DNA from: Eretmocerus hayati
Lineage: Eukaryota > Arthropoda > Insecta > Hymenoptera > Aphelinidae
Length of the DNA stretch: 64,000 nucleotides
Assembly: GCA_029851415.1 (NCBI GenBank)
Contig: CM056742.1
Coordinates: forward strand, 52,926,954 to 52,990,953
Direction: 5' to 3'
The notes under the pieces were generated by a model. It was given only the letters and a program-made list of their open reading frames with translations. It did no database searches and was not told the origin of the DNA. Every line of letters starts with the position of its first letter. Positions within the stretch are counted from its first letter, which is position 1. A program made the translations under genes and the position numbers. This document shows positions 11,394-22,535 of the stretch, one piece after another.

Positions 11394-11701
11394 AAAGTTC
11401 CCAATATGAGACTTGAATATGGTAGAAGATCTTTCCAGGTTCAATGTGCTCACTTGTGGAACTTTCTCCCTTCGGGCTTTCGGCAAATTCAAAAAATTTC
11501 ACTTTTTAAAGACGCTCTAAAAGAATTTTTCTTGTCGCAACCCTCCCGGAGGATTGACGTGGACCAGAAACAGTACTTCAATCTCTGATAGGCTTGGGCT
11601 CTTTTCAATTAGTCTTTTCCTAGTTTTAGTCGAGTTTTACGTGGCTTACCTGTCACATAACTCTTAAATCTGTGATAGTTTTCGGGCCCATGTCTGTCTT
11701 T
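11390..11701 (+). repeat. 312-bp LINE segment, duplicate 1
   Basis: Identical to 13545-13856 except for one base seen by eye (CTTTTCAATT against CTTTTCGATT). It encodes the last 60 or so residues of a LINE ORF2 (VQCAHLWNFLPSGFRQ) plus the start of its 3' UTR. The two copies flank retroposon copy B as an unusually long direct duplication. Confidence 0.85.
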
Positions 11702-13491
11702 CGCGGTAAGTGTCATCGCACGCCTTCACTGATCTCTCTTTGTTTTTCGACACTTGCCACTGCCTTAAAGTGCCCTCGGGCTTTGTTTTTACAGATCCTT
11801 GCACGCTAAAATTTGCAAGTATTCACGGGGTCCATAAATTTGTGTGGAACTGTGTGTACTGCAAAAATTCTACCCAATTCTTCTACGTGAAACTGGACTT
11901 TGAGGTTAGGCCACCTTGTGCTCATTTGGACGAATTTTGAAGTTCTAACCGCAGCTACTAGATGTCAGCTACTGCTACCAGATCCCTACATTATCAGTCT
12001 CAAAGCCTGATTCACACTTGAGTGACCCTGAGCTAAGCCTGATCTGACAAGTGCAGCCTGATTAAGCGAACACGCGCCAGGCAGCAGAGCCCTGTCCTCG
12101 AAAACAGCTGAGAAGTGTTCACATTCTGTCACTCGTCTGCTACATGAAGAATTCTGTGTCGTGTATAATGGCTCCTACTAGCTCGTCGCAAAATTCAGCC
12201 GATGAAACTGTGAATGTTGGAGCTTCAGGTGACATGCCTCAATATTTCAAATTATTCATTACTCATTTCAATGCATGTCAAAATCAAATTCTATCTAAAC
12301 TGAATGAAATTGAAGTCAGAATAGAAAAACGTTTTCGTGATATTGAGAGGGATATTAGTGAATTGAAGCAAGATATTTCTCAACTTTCTCACCAAGCAAC
12401 ATTAGTGGATCCTGCAGAGATGATTTTGTCCGACATTCCACATGATTTGAATTTAGATCAAACCGAAATAGTTGCTAAAGTACTCGATGCTATGGATCAA
12501 TCACAGCTTCAGAATTTTGTTGTAAATGTCAGAGAATGGAAAGGTCCCTGCTTTCGTAAAGAAAATTCTTCCGATTCAGGCCTCGTTTCTGGACCATCAA
12601 TAAAGAAAGGAGCGAAATCTCGATCAATCGTTATCCAACTATCGTCGACTATCATTCGCAATAAGCTCATTTCAAGTTCCTCGGAACTGAGACAGAAAAC
12701 TGCTGAAGATATTTTCGGCCATCGATCCAGTTCCAAAGTTTTTTGTAGTCCATTATGGCCGAAACAAATTCACAATTTACTAAAAAAAGCTCATGCAGTA
12801 AGTGTCCGTCTGAAATTTGAGAGACCAGTTGTGAGAAATCTGATTGTTTGTATGAGATCTTCGAAGAAAAGTTCCTTTGAACCAATCCTTTCAGAGACTG
12901 ATCTTGAACACTTTTACGCTCGGCACAAAGTTGATTGATCAAGGTTGATTCGTATCTCATAAGTCAATCAATATATTCCATGTTATGCCTCCCGACACTC
13001 TAGTACTTCCATTGTAAACGAGATGAATTCTTGTATGAACAAGCATTCATTTTCTGTGAATCAAGAATTCACTCGGCTCTTTAATTAGAATCAGCACAGG
13101 AGATATTACCTATGTTGTGATGTACTTTTCTCCAAAATTTCTCACATCATTATCAATCCATAGTACTTTGTCTTTGGGAGAATTTATTCTGAACCATGAT
13201 TCTTTGATGATATACGAACTCGTCTGCCTCAGTTTTATAACGCGATATCACTGTTAATACACTATTATTCTTTCATCTGATCTTTTCATGTATCAATGTT
13301 TACGTATTATCACATATCAAGATCAAAATTAGATACCAGAATTATTGTCTGCGCAAGATTTAATGATAATTGTACACATTTGAGAATATTATGCATACTT
13401 TCCTTTATTATTATATTATATTATGTCCATTGAAATCCGCTACTTGTACCAGATAGGGTGACACCCCAAGGTACCAATAAATAAACCAATC

Positions 13492-13495
<4 letters not shown>
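11702..13495 (+). mobile_element. ORF1-only non-LTR retroposon, copy B
   Basis: A 1.8-kb unit with the same 5' leader (matching words such as CGGGCTTT, ACAGATCCTTGCACGC) and 3' end as copy A, ending in AATCTACAAT followed by (CT)n. It contains one intact ORF1-like frame and no RT. It is flanked by the 312-bp direct duplication. Confidence 0.65.
12168..12938 (+). CDS. LINE ORF1-like RNA-binding protein, copy B (intact)
   Basis: About 256 residues from the ATG at 12168 (MAPTSSSQNSADE); an upstream in-frame ATG at 12144 is possible, but copy A starts at the 12168 equivalent. Order of parts: Ser-rich N-terminus, coiled coil (SKLNEIEVRIEKRFRDIERD), a linker with Asp-Ile-Pro (SDIPHDLNLDQTEIV), then an FP/ORF1-like nucleic-acid-binding domain (NFVVNVREWKGP, IVIQLSSTIIRNKLI, PLWPKQIHNLLKKAH). 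It probably binds element RNA as a chaperone. No neighbouring ORF2 belongs to it, so mobilisation would need an RT in trans. The family call rests on overall layout and motif resemblance. Confidence 0.6.
   Translation: MAPTSSSQNSADETVNVGASGDMPQYFKLFITHFNACQNQILSKLNEIEVRIEKRFRDIERDISELKQDISQLSHQATLVDPAEMILSDIPHDLNLDQTEIVAKVLDAMDQSQLQNFVVNVREWKGPCFRKENSSDSGLVSGPSIKKGAKSRSIVIQLSSTIIRNKLISSSSELRQKTAEDIFGHRSSSKVFCSPLWPKQIHNLLKKAHAVSVRLKFERPVVRNLIVCMRSSKKSSFEPILSETDLEHFYARHKVD

Positions 13496-13544
<49 letters not shown>
13496..13544. repeat. (CT)n microsatellite
   Basis: CT run that directly follows the 3' end of copy B and precedes the second 312-bp duplicate. Confidence 0.9.
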
Positions 13545-13548
<4 letters not shown>

Positions 13549-14098
13549 AAAGTTCCCAATATGAGACTTGAATATGGTAGAAGATCTTTCCAGGTTCAAT
13601 GTGCTCACTTGTGGAACTTTCTCCCTTCGGGCTTTCGGCAAATTCAAAAAATTTCACTTTTTAAAGACGCTCTAAAAGAATTTTTCTTGTCGCAACCCTC
13701 CCGGAGGATTGACGTGGACCAGAAACAGTACTTCAATCTCTGATAGGCTTGGGCTCTTTTCGATTAGTCTTTTCCTAGTTTTAGTCGAGTTTTACGTGGC
13801 TTACCTGTCACATAACTCTTAAATCTGTGATAGTTTTCGGGCCCATGTCTGTCTTTTTATATGTACTGATGTACCTCGATTAATTAATTACCTAATTTAT
13901 TTTGACTCGTGCGCATCTCTCGATGCCTTTTCAATGACTAGTCACTTTCTGTGATAAATGAAATTTCCTTGACCAAAATGACAAATTGTATAATACTTAT
14001 ATGTTGATTATGACCGTTATATGTATCTCATTTAATTGTATTTTTACTTTTGCCACCAGGCGAATAAAGGGAATCAATCAATCAATCAATCAATCAAT
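13545..14098 (+). mobile_element. 5'-truncated LINE with (TCAA)n tail
   Basis: It begins with the 312-bp segment shared with 11390-11701: the final ORF2 codons (MRLEYGRRSFQVQ to QKQYFNL, stop at 13743), then a 3' UTR ending GCCACCAGGCGAATAAAGG and a (TCAA)n tail, followed by CT repeats. Only the ORF2 C-terminus is left. Confidence 0.7.
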
Positions 14099-14107
14099 CT
14101 CTCTCTA
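14099..14107. repeat. short CT tract
   Basis: CT dinucleotides between the (TCAA)n tail and the next LINE fragment. Confidence 0.7.
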
Positions 14108-15429
14108 TCCTCACACTTAAGTGGGCGATCTCAAGCAATCATCGACCAGGACAATAATCAAACTGAGATTCTACCAAACGACTCGGGCTTTTCTTAAGGC
14201 TCAAATCCAGGTCCAATCATATTTTTTATATTCATCAACCCAGTACTATCAGTCCCACGTTACTGTAGAGCTATGCTATTTGCTGACGACTTACAGATAT
14301 ACATACAATGTAAACCGTGTGATCTCCCCGAGATTATCCGTAAGCTTAATGATGATAATTGTCGAGTATTTGATTGGTCGTTACTTAATGGGTTGAAACT
14401 GAATATCTCTAAAACGAAAGCAATTTTGTATGCATCTGTCCAACATCATATGAGGTTAGATCTGAGCTCTTCACCGCCCATCCTAGTCAACGGTATTACG
14501 CTCCATCTACAGCCTGTTGTAAAAAACCTAGGCGTAATATTCAGTCAAGATCTTTCTTGGAATGCGCATATCGCTAGCATTTGTTCCAAGGTGAATGGAG
14601 TCTTACATCTTCTCAGGCACCGTGGCCACTTTCTGTCCCCAGATGTTAAGCGGATGCTCATTACTGCCCTGGCCATTCCACATTTTGACTATGCCTGTCT
14701 TTTATACAATGATATGTCTGGTCACCTCGCTACCAAACTTCAAAGGTTGTGCAATATGTGTGTGAGATTTATTTACAATTTAAGAAGAGATGCACCATTG
14801 AAACCTTACTACCAAAGACTTAAATGGTTATCCCTGGCATCGCGTCGGAATTACTTTCTGTGTGTGCAGTTATACAGAATCTTCACAACATCACTGTCAG
14901 AATACATGAATGAGCTTTCAAAGCCACTCGACGAGGAAGTGCGACGTTCAGCTAGGTCACAATCAACGCGTTTATTTATTCCCACATCACGTACAAAAGC
15001 GTATGATGGAGCTTTCTCCCTACAAGCATTGAAGGATTGTAATTTGATACCGAATAGTATTCGTCTAATTAAGCCCATTGAAGCATTCAAAGTAGCTCTA
15101 CTGGAGCATTATCATGATAAAGAGGAACTCAATAACCATGAATAAGAAATTTATTTACGATCGCTCTTTACCAGGCTACGTGTATATCTCCATTTGCCTA
15201 TTAGAAATCTCGCTCTGCCAACTGATATGGATTGATATAAATTGAACTCAAATTGTATTGTAAATTGTACTGCACTTGTTGATTAATATGTATATCCTAC
15301 AAATCCACTTGTTTTATATTTTTCTATTCTTCTATTGATTATATTCATATTTTATACCCTGTATATAACATGTATATTTCTTTTTGCCATACGGTCTACC
15401 AAGACCTCGGCATAATAAAATTGTTATCA
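14108..15429 (+). mobile_element. 5'-truncated LINE fragment
   Basis: Contains the last part of an RT palm and the ORF2 C-terminal region, then a 3' UTR ending GCCATACGGTCTACCAAGAC and AATAAAATTG, bounded by (CT)n. It is the same family as the fragment at 16409-18148; its truncation point falls within RT. Confidence 0.75.
14121..15145 (+). pseudogene. LINE reverse transcriptase C-terminal part
   Basis: The catalytic RT box is seen as MLFADDLQIYIQC (about codon 1 of the frame from 14273), followed by the thumb region (LNISKTKAILY, NLGVIFSQDLSWNAHI) and the C-terminal Cys/aromatic-rich region typical of LINE ORF2 (HFDYACLLYNDM, LQRLCNMCVRFIYNLRRD). Sequence before 14273 belongs to the same protein in another frame (SRAFLKAQIQ corresponds to the SPQGS box), so at least one frameshift is present. 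It is truncated at the 5' end and cannot be functional. LINE clade was not assigned. Confidence 0.75.
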
Positions 15430-15430
15430 A

Positions 15431-15477
<47 letters not shown>
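15430..15477. repeat. (CT)n microsatellite
   Basis: CT run between two LINE fragments. Confidence 0.9.
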
Positions 15478-15478
<1 letters not shown>

Positions 15479-16395
15479 AAGAATCTCGGTATCTGGATGA
15501 CAGCCGACCTGTCCTGGAAGAAACACGTTTCTCATATCTGTCAAAAAGTTTTTGGAACTCTGCGTCAACTTCGTCCTCACCAGCATGCACTCTCCTTTTC
15601 CTTACGTAAATCCCTTATTCAAACTCTCATCCTCCCTTACTTCGATTATGCCTGCCTCGTTTACCACGACCTCACTGACGAGCAAAATACCAGACTCCAG
15701 CGTGCTCAAAATGCATGCACCCGTTTTGTATTTGGTAACATTCCTTGGCGCGAGCATGTAACTCCCTATCGTCTACGATTAGGATGGCTCTCGGTAAAGG
15801 CGCGTAGAGAATACTTCTTAGCCAGCTCTATGTTTCAAATTCTGAAGACCAATAAGCCTTTATATTTAGCCGAGAACATTATTGAGATTTGTAACACGAG
15901 TGTTCATAGATCGGCAAGACTCCAGACTGGCGATCTTCTCATTCCAAGTTGTCACACCTCTTCGCTACGAAACTCATTTTATGTTTCTGCTTCCTCTTAC
16001 TGGAATAAATTGCCTCGCACCGTCACTACCTTACCGAGAAGCACCACCTCGCTAATCGTCTTCAAAAGAGCCATTTTGCAACACCTCACAAGCTTGGAGT
16101 CGAGTTTGACCGATGTCAACAGTTGAAAATATTTTGTGTAGTCAGCGGATGGCACCAACATACTAATTGTATACTTCTGTTATCGTTGCGTGGAGATATA
16201 TATATATATGTGTGTGTGTACATACACGGTTTAATCATTTTCAGAGTTTTGTAATTTACTCTAATCATTTGTCATTAATTTACTAGTTCTAAGATTTTAT
16301 CCCTTATTATTATTATAACCATGAAATGTATTGAATTTTATGCCCCATGGGACCCATTGTCCCCGGGTGAATGAATACATCAATCAATCAATCAA
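15478..16395 (+). mobile_element. 5'-truncated LINE fragment, second family
   Basis: Starts inside ORF2 directly after (CT)n and ends with GCCCCATGGGACCCATTGTC and a (TCAA)n tail. Its protein differs clearly from the 14108 and 16409 copies, so it is a different LINE family with the same kind of end and the same flanking microsatellite. Confidence 0.7.
15480..16126 (+). pseudogene. LINE ORF2 C-terminal fragment
   Basis: About 215 residues, open from the truncation point to the natural stop at 16126. It carries the post-RT region (NLGIWMTADLSWKKHVSHIC, LPYFDYACLVYHDL, RLQRAQNACTRFVFGNIPW) and the closing FYVSASSYWNKLP block found at LINE ORF2 C-termini. No RT catalytic box is left. Confidence 0.75.
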
Positions 16396-16408
16396 TCTCT
16401 CTCTCTCT
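16396..16408. repeat. short CT tract
   Basis: CT dinucleotides after the (TCAA)n tail of the preceding LINE. Confidence 0.8.
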
Positions 16409-18110
16409 AGTTTATCATATCATGCGAATACCCGGATCTCTGGAAAAAATCTTTAGTCATTCCCCTGAGCAAGGTGCCATCTCCTTCCTCCCCTGCAGAA
16501 ACGCGACCAATAGCCAATATCTCTCATTTCGCGAAAGTCTTTGACACAATTGTCACTCAACAACTTGTAAATCACCTTGAAAGAAATAATGTGATTCCTC
16601 CCTATCAATCAGGATTTCGTTCTAATTTTAGCACACAAACTGCTTTATTGAAAGTTTCAGAGGACATAAGGTATGGCATTGAAAATGAGCTAGTCACTCT
16701 CCAAGTCCTGTTCGATTCCAAATCTGCGTTCGATAGCATCAAACATTCTATGTTGATGCAAACAATGAAGGAGATGAACTTTTCAGATGAAGCATTACGT
16801 TGGATCCATTTGTATCTAAGTGGTCGATCGAAGACAATTGTTGACCAAGATAATAATCTCACTGAATTCTCGCCAAACACATCCGGCTCTCCGCAAGGCT
16901 CAAATCCTGGTCCAACTATATTCCTCATATCTATCAATTCTGTATTGTTGGTCTTCAAATATTGCAAGGCTCTGCCTTTTGCAGATGATTTACAAATCTA
17001 TATCCAATGCCGAACCTCTGACATTCCTGAAACCATCCGCAAACTCAATGACGATATCAGCCGTATCGTCGCGTGGGCACTGACGGTATGGGATACGTCT
17101 GAATTTGCTAAAAACGCGAGCAATTTTGTACGTTTCTGTTCAGTATCACATGAGACTGGACCTAAAGCTGCTACCGCCTATACTCGCCGATGGTGTCACG
17201 GTCCCATTGCAATCCACTTTAAAAAACCTCGGCGTACATTTCTCCCAAGATCTGTATTGGAATTCTCATATCTCTTGTATCACATTGAAAGTCAATGGAG
17301 TATCGCATCTCCTCAGACGTCGCAGTCACTTCTTGTCACCCGATGTTAAGAAATTATTAGTAAACGCCTTAATTGTCCCGCACTTCGACTATGCATGTTT
17401 CGTTTACAATGATATGTCTGGCTATCTCGTTACCAAGCTCCAACGGCTCAGTAATATGTGCGTGAGATTCATATGCCATCTGCGGCGCGATGCGGAACTT
17501 AAGCTCTTTTACCAACGTCTGAACTGGCCATCACTATTGACACGGTGGGACTATTTTCTATGTGTACAGTTAAATAAGATCTTCACCACCTCTAAGCCGC
17601 AATATTTGCTGAATCTTTTTCGGTCAATTGATGAAGGCATTAGACGATCAGAAAGAACGGACTCCGATCGTTTTTCTGTACCCACAACGCGAACTGTGAC
17701 GTATGACGGAGCCTTCTCTAACCAGGCTATGGCAGAATGTAAAAAAGTCCCTAATAGTCTACTTCGTCTACTTCAGCCACTAGAATCATTCAAACCGACG
17801 CTGTATAATCATTATTGCGCAAAAGATGAGCTCCTTAGTCAACGGTAAAACTAGATGCCTTTTCATGCCCATGACTTACGATGCCTCGATATGCCCTTGG
17901 GTTGCGCTCTGATTTGCCTTTATAAGGATAAATTATTGTTAATTATTACTCATACTGTTCTTCACATGTTCCTATTTATTTATTTATTTGTTCCATATTC
18001 TTGTATGCTTTTCATTTTTTATTGTATTTTTATATTTATATATTGTATATGTTGTTGTGAAAATCTATTTGCCATACGGTCTACCAAGACCAAGGCATAA
18101 TAAACCTGTC

Positions 18111-18148
<38 letters not shown>
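16409..18148 (+). mobile_element. 5'-truncated LINE with RT domain and (TCAA)n tail
   Basis: The longest LINE fragment in the pile. It holds most of an RT domain and the ORF2 C-terminus, then a 3' UTR ending GCCATACGGTCTACCAAGAC and AATAAACC, then a long (TCAA)n tail and CT repeats. Confidence 0.8.
16429..17848 (+). pseudogene. LINE reverse transcriptase (ORF2), frameshifted
   Basis: RT motifs in order: RPIANISHFAKVFDTIV, IPPYQSGFRSNFSTQTALL, the altered palm LFDSKSAFDSIKHSML, SGSPQGSNPGPTIF, and the catalytic box LPFADDLQIYIQC. The reading continues in another frame from about 17100 (MLKTRAILYVSVQ, NLGVHFSQDLYWNSHI, PHFDYACFVYNDM) to the stop at 17848. One frameshift at about 17085-17105 breaks it, and the 5' endonuclease is missing. 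Same family as the fragment at 14121-15145. Confidence 0.8.

Positions 18149-18196
<48 letters not shown>
18149..18196. repeat. (CT)n microsatellite at the right edge of the retroposon pile
   Basis: CT run after the (TCAA)n tail. It joins satellite sequence resembling the words interrupted at 9676. Confidence 0.9.
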
Positions 18197-18198
<2 letters not shown>

Positions 18199-18720
18199 TC
18201 GGTTCAATCCGACTTAATCCATTGCGGATGATGTATTGATATGCAAGAGTTGACATCTTATCCAATCCAATCCCATGCGGAGTGGCTGTACTGGGAATGA
18301 GCAGCTAAATCCTATTTGAAACTGATTCAATCCGCTCTTTCTATCCGACTCAATCCGGATCAATCCATTTCAAATGCAACAACAGTGAACAGAAGACGAC
18401 ACTCAATCCGACTCAGTTCAATGCCATCCAATATCGATTGACTGCATTTAGATGTGGACTGCTCAATCCAATCCAATGCCGTTCTGATCCACTCTTCCTA
18501 TCCGATCCAATCCACTCCAAGTCGTAAATTGATAGGCATGATCCAACACCCCATAAAATCTCATCAAATTGAATACAATCTAATACGGATCAACTGCATT
18601 GGACATAAGCTGCCCAATTTGATTCAATGCCAATCCAATCCAGGCTCTCTGTCCTGCTCACTCCGAATCAAATTACTCTGAGCGCTACAATGGTAAACAA
18701 GAGCGGACATTTACGGATGA
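18197..18720. repeat. ~300-bp satellite, continued
   Basis: Same repeat as 7949-9675: TTGATATGCAAGAGTTGACA near 18236, ACAACAGTGAACAGAAGACG near 18379 and CGCTACAATGGTAAACAAGA near 18682. Confidence 0.7.
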
Positions 18721-20213
18721 CAATTGTAAATATGTACATAAATCATTGTATGCTGATTGACCTGGTTTTGTGAAAACTTGCTTGACGTGATTGAATCGTA
18801 CGTTATCACCGTAGTTCATAAAAATTGTGATAACTCAATAAATAATTTGTATACATTGTTCAATATGGTATCAACAAACAACCTAAGCCATCCTCTTGTT
18901 TTTCTGACATCGGTCGGATTGTGGTGCACAACTAATGCAGTATCCTCGCATTGGAATAAATAGAATTGTTCTCAAAGATAACCACTCATTTCCACATCAC
19001 TTTTCTAGGCCTTCTCTGATCTCGACACGGGGAAACAAAACATCTTGCTTGTCGCACGGACAATATCTTGGACATGGTACATTGAACTTGTTCATCGATT
19101 ATCTGCCAATCTACAAAAGATAATTTGCTGTTTTAATTTTCCGAGCTAGCTCATAAATCTCGTGTATCCGAAAAATTTCAAACCTTTCCTCAATTCGAAA
19201 ATCCACAGCTTGACTAATGGATAATAAGATGAGAGAAGATGTCATACTGACGAAAATGTACGACCCCTTCGTGATCAAATATTGGCCACCTCCTCAACAA
19301 TTCAAATCGACGCAAGAATCTCAACTTATAGAGCGACTTATTGAGGTTGTTTAGGGGTTATCGACTAAATTTTAGATGCAACAAGGGCCTTGTCATACTC
19401 ATTCATAAAAAAGCTTATTCATATTCATTCGCAAATGTTTATGTTTTCAACCATAATAGAATCGTAAATAATTTTTTATTGAGTATTTCGATGATATCAT
19501 GAAATTCGTTGTTATTTCTGTCAGTGAGTTTTTCCCAGAATCTCCAAAGCGCCATTAATACATGGAACCATCATTTTTGATTTTCTCCCTCACATCCACG
19601 TTTTCGTAGATTTGGAAAATGAGTGGGCTTAATTATGGGTTTTTCAGCGTAATCGGTTGATTGGTTGGCACAGAAATTTCATTGACTCCATCGGGACCTT
19701 AATTTTTCAGAAGAATGAACGTTCATCCCAAAAATTCAATTTTAATTATCCTGAAAATAAGTTCTGTGGATTTCCGTTCCAACCGAACGATTCAGATATT
19801 GCTAAATAAGAAAGAGTCCATGGGAGCTCTGAATACGCTTTTATGAACTGCACCAAGGAACGTTGTGTAATACTTGACATGACTTCCAGTAAACTGGATA
19901 TATTACTGAGAAAAATGCCTGAAAAAATTGCTCAATACACAGGTCAAGTATGATGCAAATATAGCTCATCCTCAACAGTACCCACAACGTCCCATTTGAG
20001 ACCTAAAAAGACTGATGAGTCACGCGACTTGACGAGTTCGCACATGCGAATGTGAAGCGCAGGGTGGAATACCTCCGACCAGTTGGGGATCTTCTAGGGG
20101 CGAGAAAAAGTGCTCGCTGGAGTGGAATAAAAGAGAATAAGAAACGTTGGTTAAGTTTTTCCAAGATTCACTCATAAGCTCCCAAAAAAACACTCAAAAT
20201 ACACGAAAATAGT

Positions 20214-20336
20214 ATATCTCCGTACTGAGCGCGGTAGCCCAGTTTGGGTACTAGGACAGTTTGTCTGTCGAGCGAAGCGAGACAGACATGTCCTCCAGTG
20301 CCCAAAATGGGCTTGCAAGCGAGGTGCGGATATATT
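20214..20336. repeat. imperfect ~55-bp inverted repeat
   Basis: 20217-20270 pairs imperfectly with 20281-20334 (TATCTCCG and CGGATATA at the ends; GACAGTTTGTCTGTC against GACAGACATGTCC near the loop GAGCGAAGCGAGA). The symmetric layout suggests a small hairpin element or a structured transcript. Confidence 0.55.
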
Positions 20337-20789
20337 TTTTCATTATGAGAACCCTAGAATCCAATTTAAACGCGGTATTTTTAGATTAGAGTGATGAAAA
20401 AAATTTTTCAATATCGATGTCTCTCCCGTATCTTCCCCCACAATTAATTGATGCGAATTGAGACGATCTGTCTCGGAACAGCATTCATCCGTCTGCTTAG
20501 CCGGACGAACACAAAATGTTCAATCACAAAGTTTCACCGAAATCGGTGCAGAATTGGGTGCGATATTCTGCGTGAATGGTTTTTAGTATTTTTCAAATGG
20601 TTGTAAATTTTCCTCGCGAAATAGCTCATTCAATTCAGCTTCGATCTCAATGAATCCGTTTTTGGACTATGTAGGAAAATTCCTCGCACGTGTAGCACTT
20701 CGTTCGATTTTGTTCGATTGGTTTTATTCACAACCAATCAATCTGACCGCAAAACGGCACGTCAATAGCTTTTTTGAAGATCGTGGCGC

Positions 20790-20793
20790 CATC
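20790..20793 (+). other. target site duplication CATC (left)
   Basis: CATC precedes the left LTR and recurs at 27433-27436 after the right LTR. Confidence 0.8.
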
Positions 20794-21634
20794 TGTGACG
20801 GCTGCTAGATTTGCCTAGTTAATTTAGCCGCACATGCTGGGCTGTGTGCAATGCCCAGCAAATTTGTATATAATAATTGTAACTGGAACTCTGCATCTGC
20901 TGCTACTACTGCATATCCATATAGATGTATATATTGCTGCTATTGCGCGCGAGAGAGATTGGGTATGGAGCGCGCCAAATGACAAAGCATGATTTTAAGA
21001 TAAATAATAATGATAGGATTTATTCAATAAATAAACATGGTGCATACGAGCACATCGAACGCGAGCACGAAGAGAGCAAAGGGTGAAGCCCCAAACAGAG
21101 AGAGAGCAATTCAAAGCTGTACTCACAAATTATATATTGGCTATCGGCCGCTCGCATGATAATAATTGTTCTAATCGGACGATGTCCAGGACGCAGGTAA
21201 CGGTCGCACGCAATGTCGATCTGGACTGCCGGATGATCATCCTCTCGAGCACGTCGCCAAGGTATCCGATCAGGAGCAGGTGCACACGCGGCGCGGGCAC
21301 GAGGAAATTGCGTAAAGCGCGGGATATTGCACCGATCGCGGCCACATGGTCTGCTCGGCAAGACGGGCGAACAGAGTCTGAATTTGGCGCAACGCGCGAT
21401 GCCGGTCAGCTGATTAGCATGGACACGAGGGGCGCGGTGCGGCGATTCTAAAGGTTCGATGATATGATGGTTCGCGACAAACACGTGATTCTACTGTCTC
21501 TCTCTCTCTTACACATGTAACTTACTGCTCTCTCCTCGGATGCTCTGCTACATTCTGTAAGAAAGTTATATGATTACATTGATTAGGAACAGGAGAGAGA
21601 GATGATGGTTGAGATTATCTACTCAACCGTCACA
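20794..21634 (-). repeat. 3' LTR of the 6.6-kb element
   Basis: 841 bp, TG...CA ends. A perfect 8-bp hairpin (TGCTGGGC/GCCCAGCA) lies at about 20835-20860. Reading frames within the LTR occur on both strands and look incidental. Confidence 0.85.
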
Positions 21635-21648
21635 CCCCTCCCCCAGAC
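21635..21648 (-). promoter_or_regulatory. polypurine tract
   Basis: On the minus strand CTGGGGGAGGGG lies directly upstream of the 3' LTR, as expected for the plus-strand DNA primer. 21649-22535 shows no gene. Confidence 0.75.
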
Positions 21649-22535
21649 GCTGTTCAGCCGGATGGCGTAGCAGCTCGAGAAATATTCTCTCTCTATCTGG
21701 GCCATGGATGGAATGGAATTGTCCGAAATCAACGTAGACTCATTTGAAAATTGAAATAGAGAAAAGGAAATTGTTAATTCTTTACAAAAAATGTGAAAGA
21801 TGAGATTGAAAAGAAATTTCCTAAGGGAAAGAAAGAATTAAATGAATGATTGTGATTCTGGTAAAGTCACTCGATTACTCTCTTGAACGGAAATTTAGAC
21901 TTATCGCTAACATCCATCCATTCAAACTTTAGATTATAAATGATAGTACTTATATCGTACGAATAAACTTTTCAAATTTTTCCAAAACAAAAAGAATAAT
22001 TGAACTATGATGATAATGAATTTGAATGACAAATTATCCAAAAAAAAAGATTATGAAGAAAATCAACAAATATCCTGATTGGCAAGAATTGTCGAATTTG
22101 TGCTTCACAAAAATTTGCACTGATTGTTTGATTGGATACAAAATAAATTATCAGATTTCGATTTTAATATTGAGAATTAAAATAATACTCAACTCGTACG
22201 TTTTCGTACTGATTATCGACGACTCATGTGAAAAAATTTCAAGGAATAAATAGATACGAATTACTGATCGGTCGTAGACCTGAAAATATCCTACTAAAAT
22301 AGCAATCCTTATGTACTAATATCATCCATCCACTCTTCTACGGATCGGCCGGAAACCTATCTGATTGATTTCATGAGCACATTGGTATGAAGTGATGGGG
22401 AAAGTAACATGGCTAGAAAATTTGACAGACAAAACAATGCAGAAAAAAATAATAATTATCCATCGATTGACCTAGCTAACGATCCTAATTCGATTGTAAT
22501 ACTAAATTTTTCTCATTCGAAAGAAAAAACTAAAT

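Larger units (their letters stand above)
18721..20793. other. AT-rich sequence without recognised genes
   Basis: No convincing coding frame, RNA or element was seen except the imperfect hairpin at 20214-20336. The right end (GGCGCCATC) is the target of the LTR element; its continuation is at 27437 (TTGCGGTGGAATTGG). Confidence 0.5.

Noticed and set aside
21020..21484. Overlapping 120-150-codon frames inside the 841-bp LTRs
   Set aside because: They occur on both strands in a GC-richer LTR segment, have no conserved features, and recur only because the LTR is duplicated (26818-27249).
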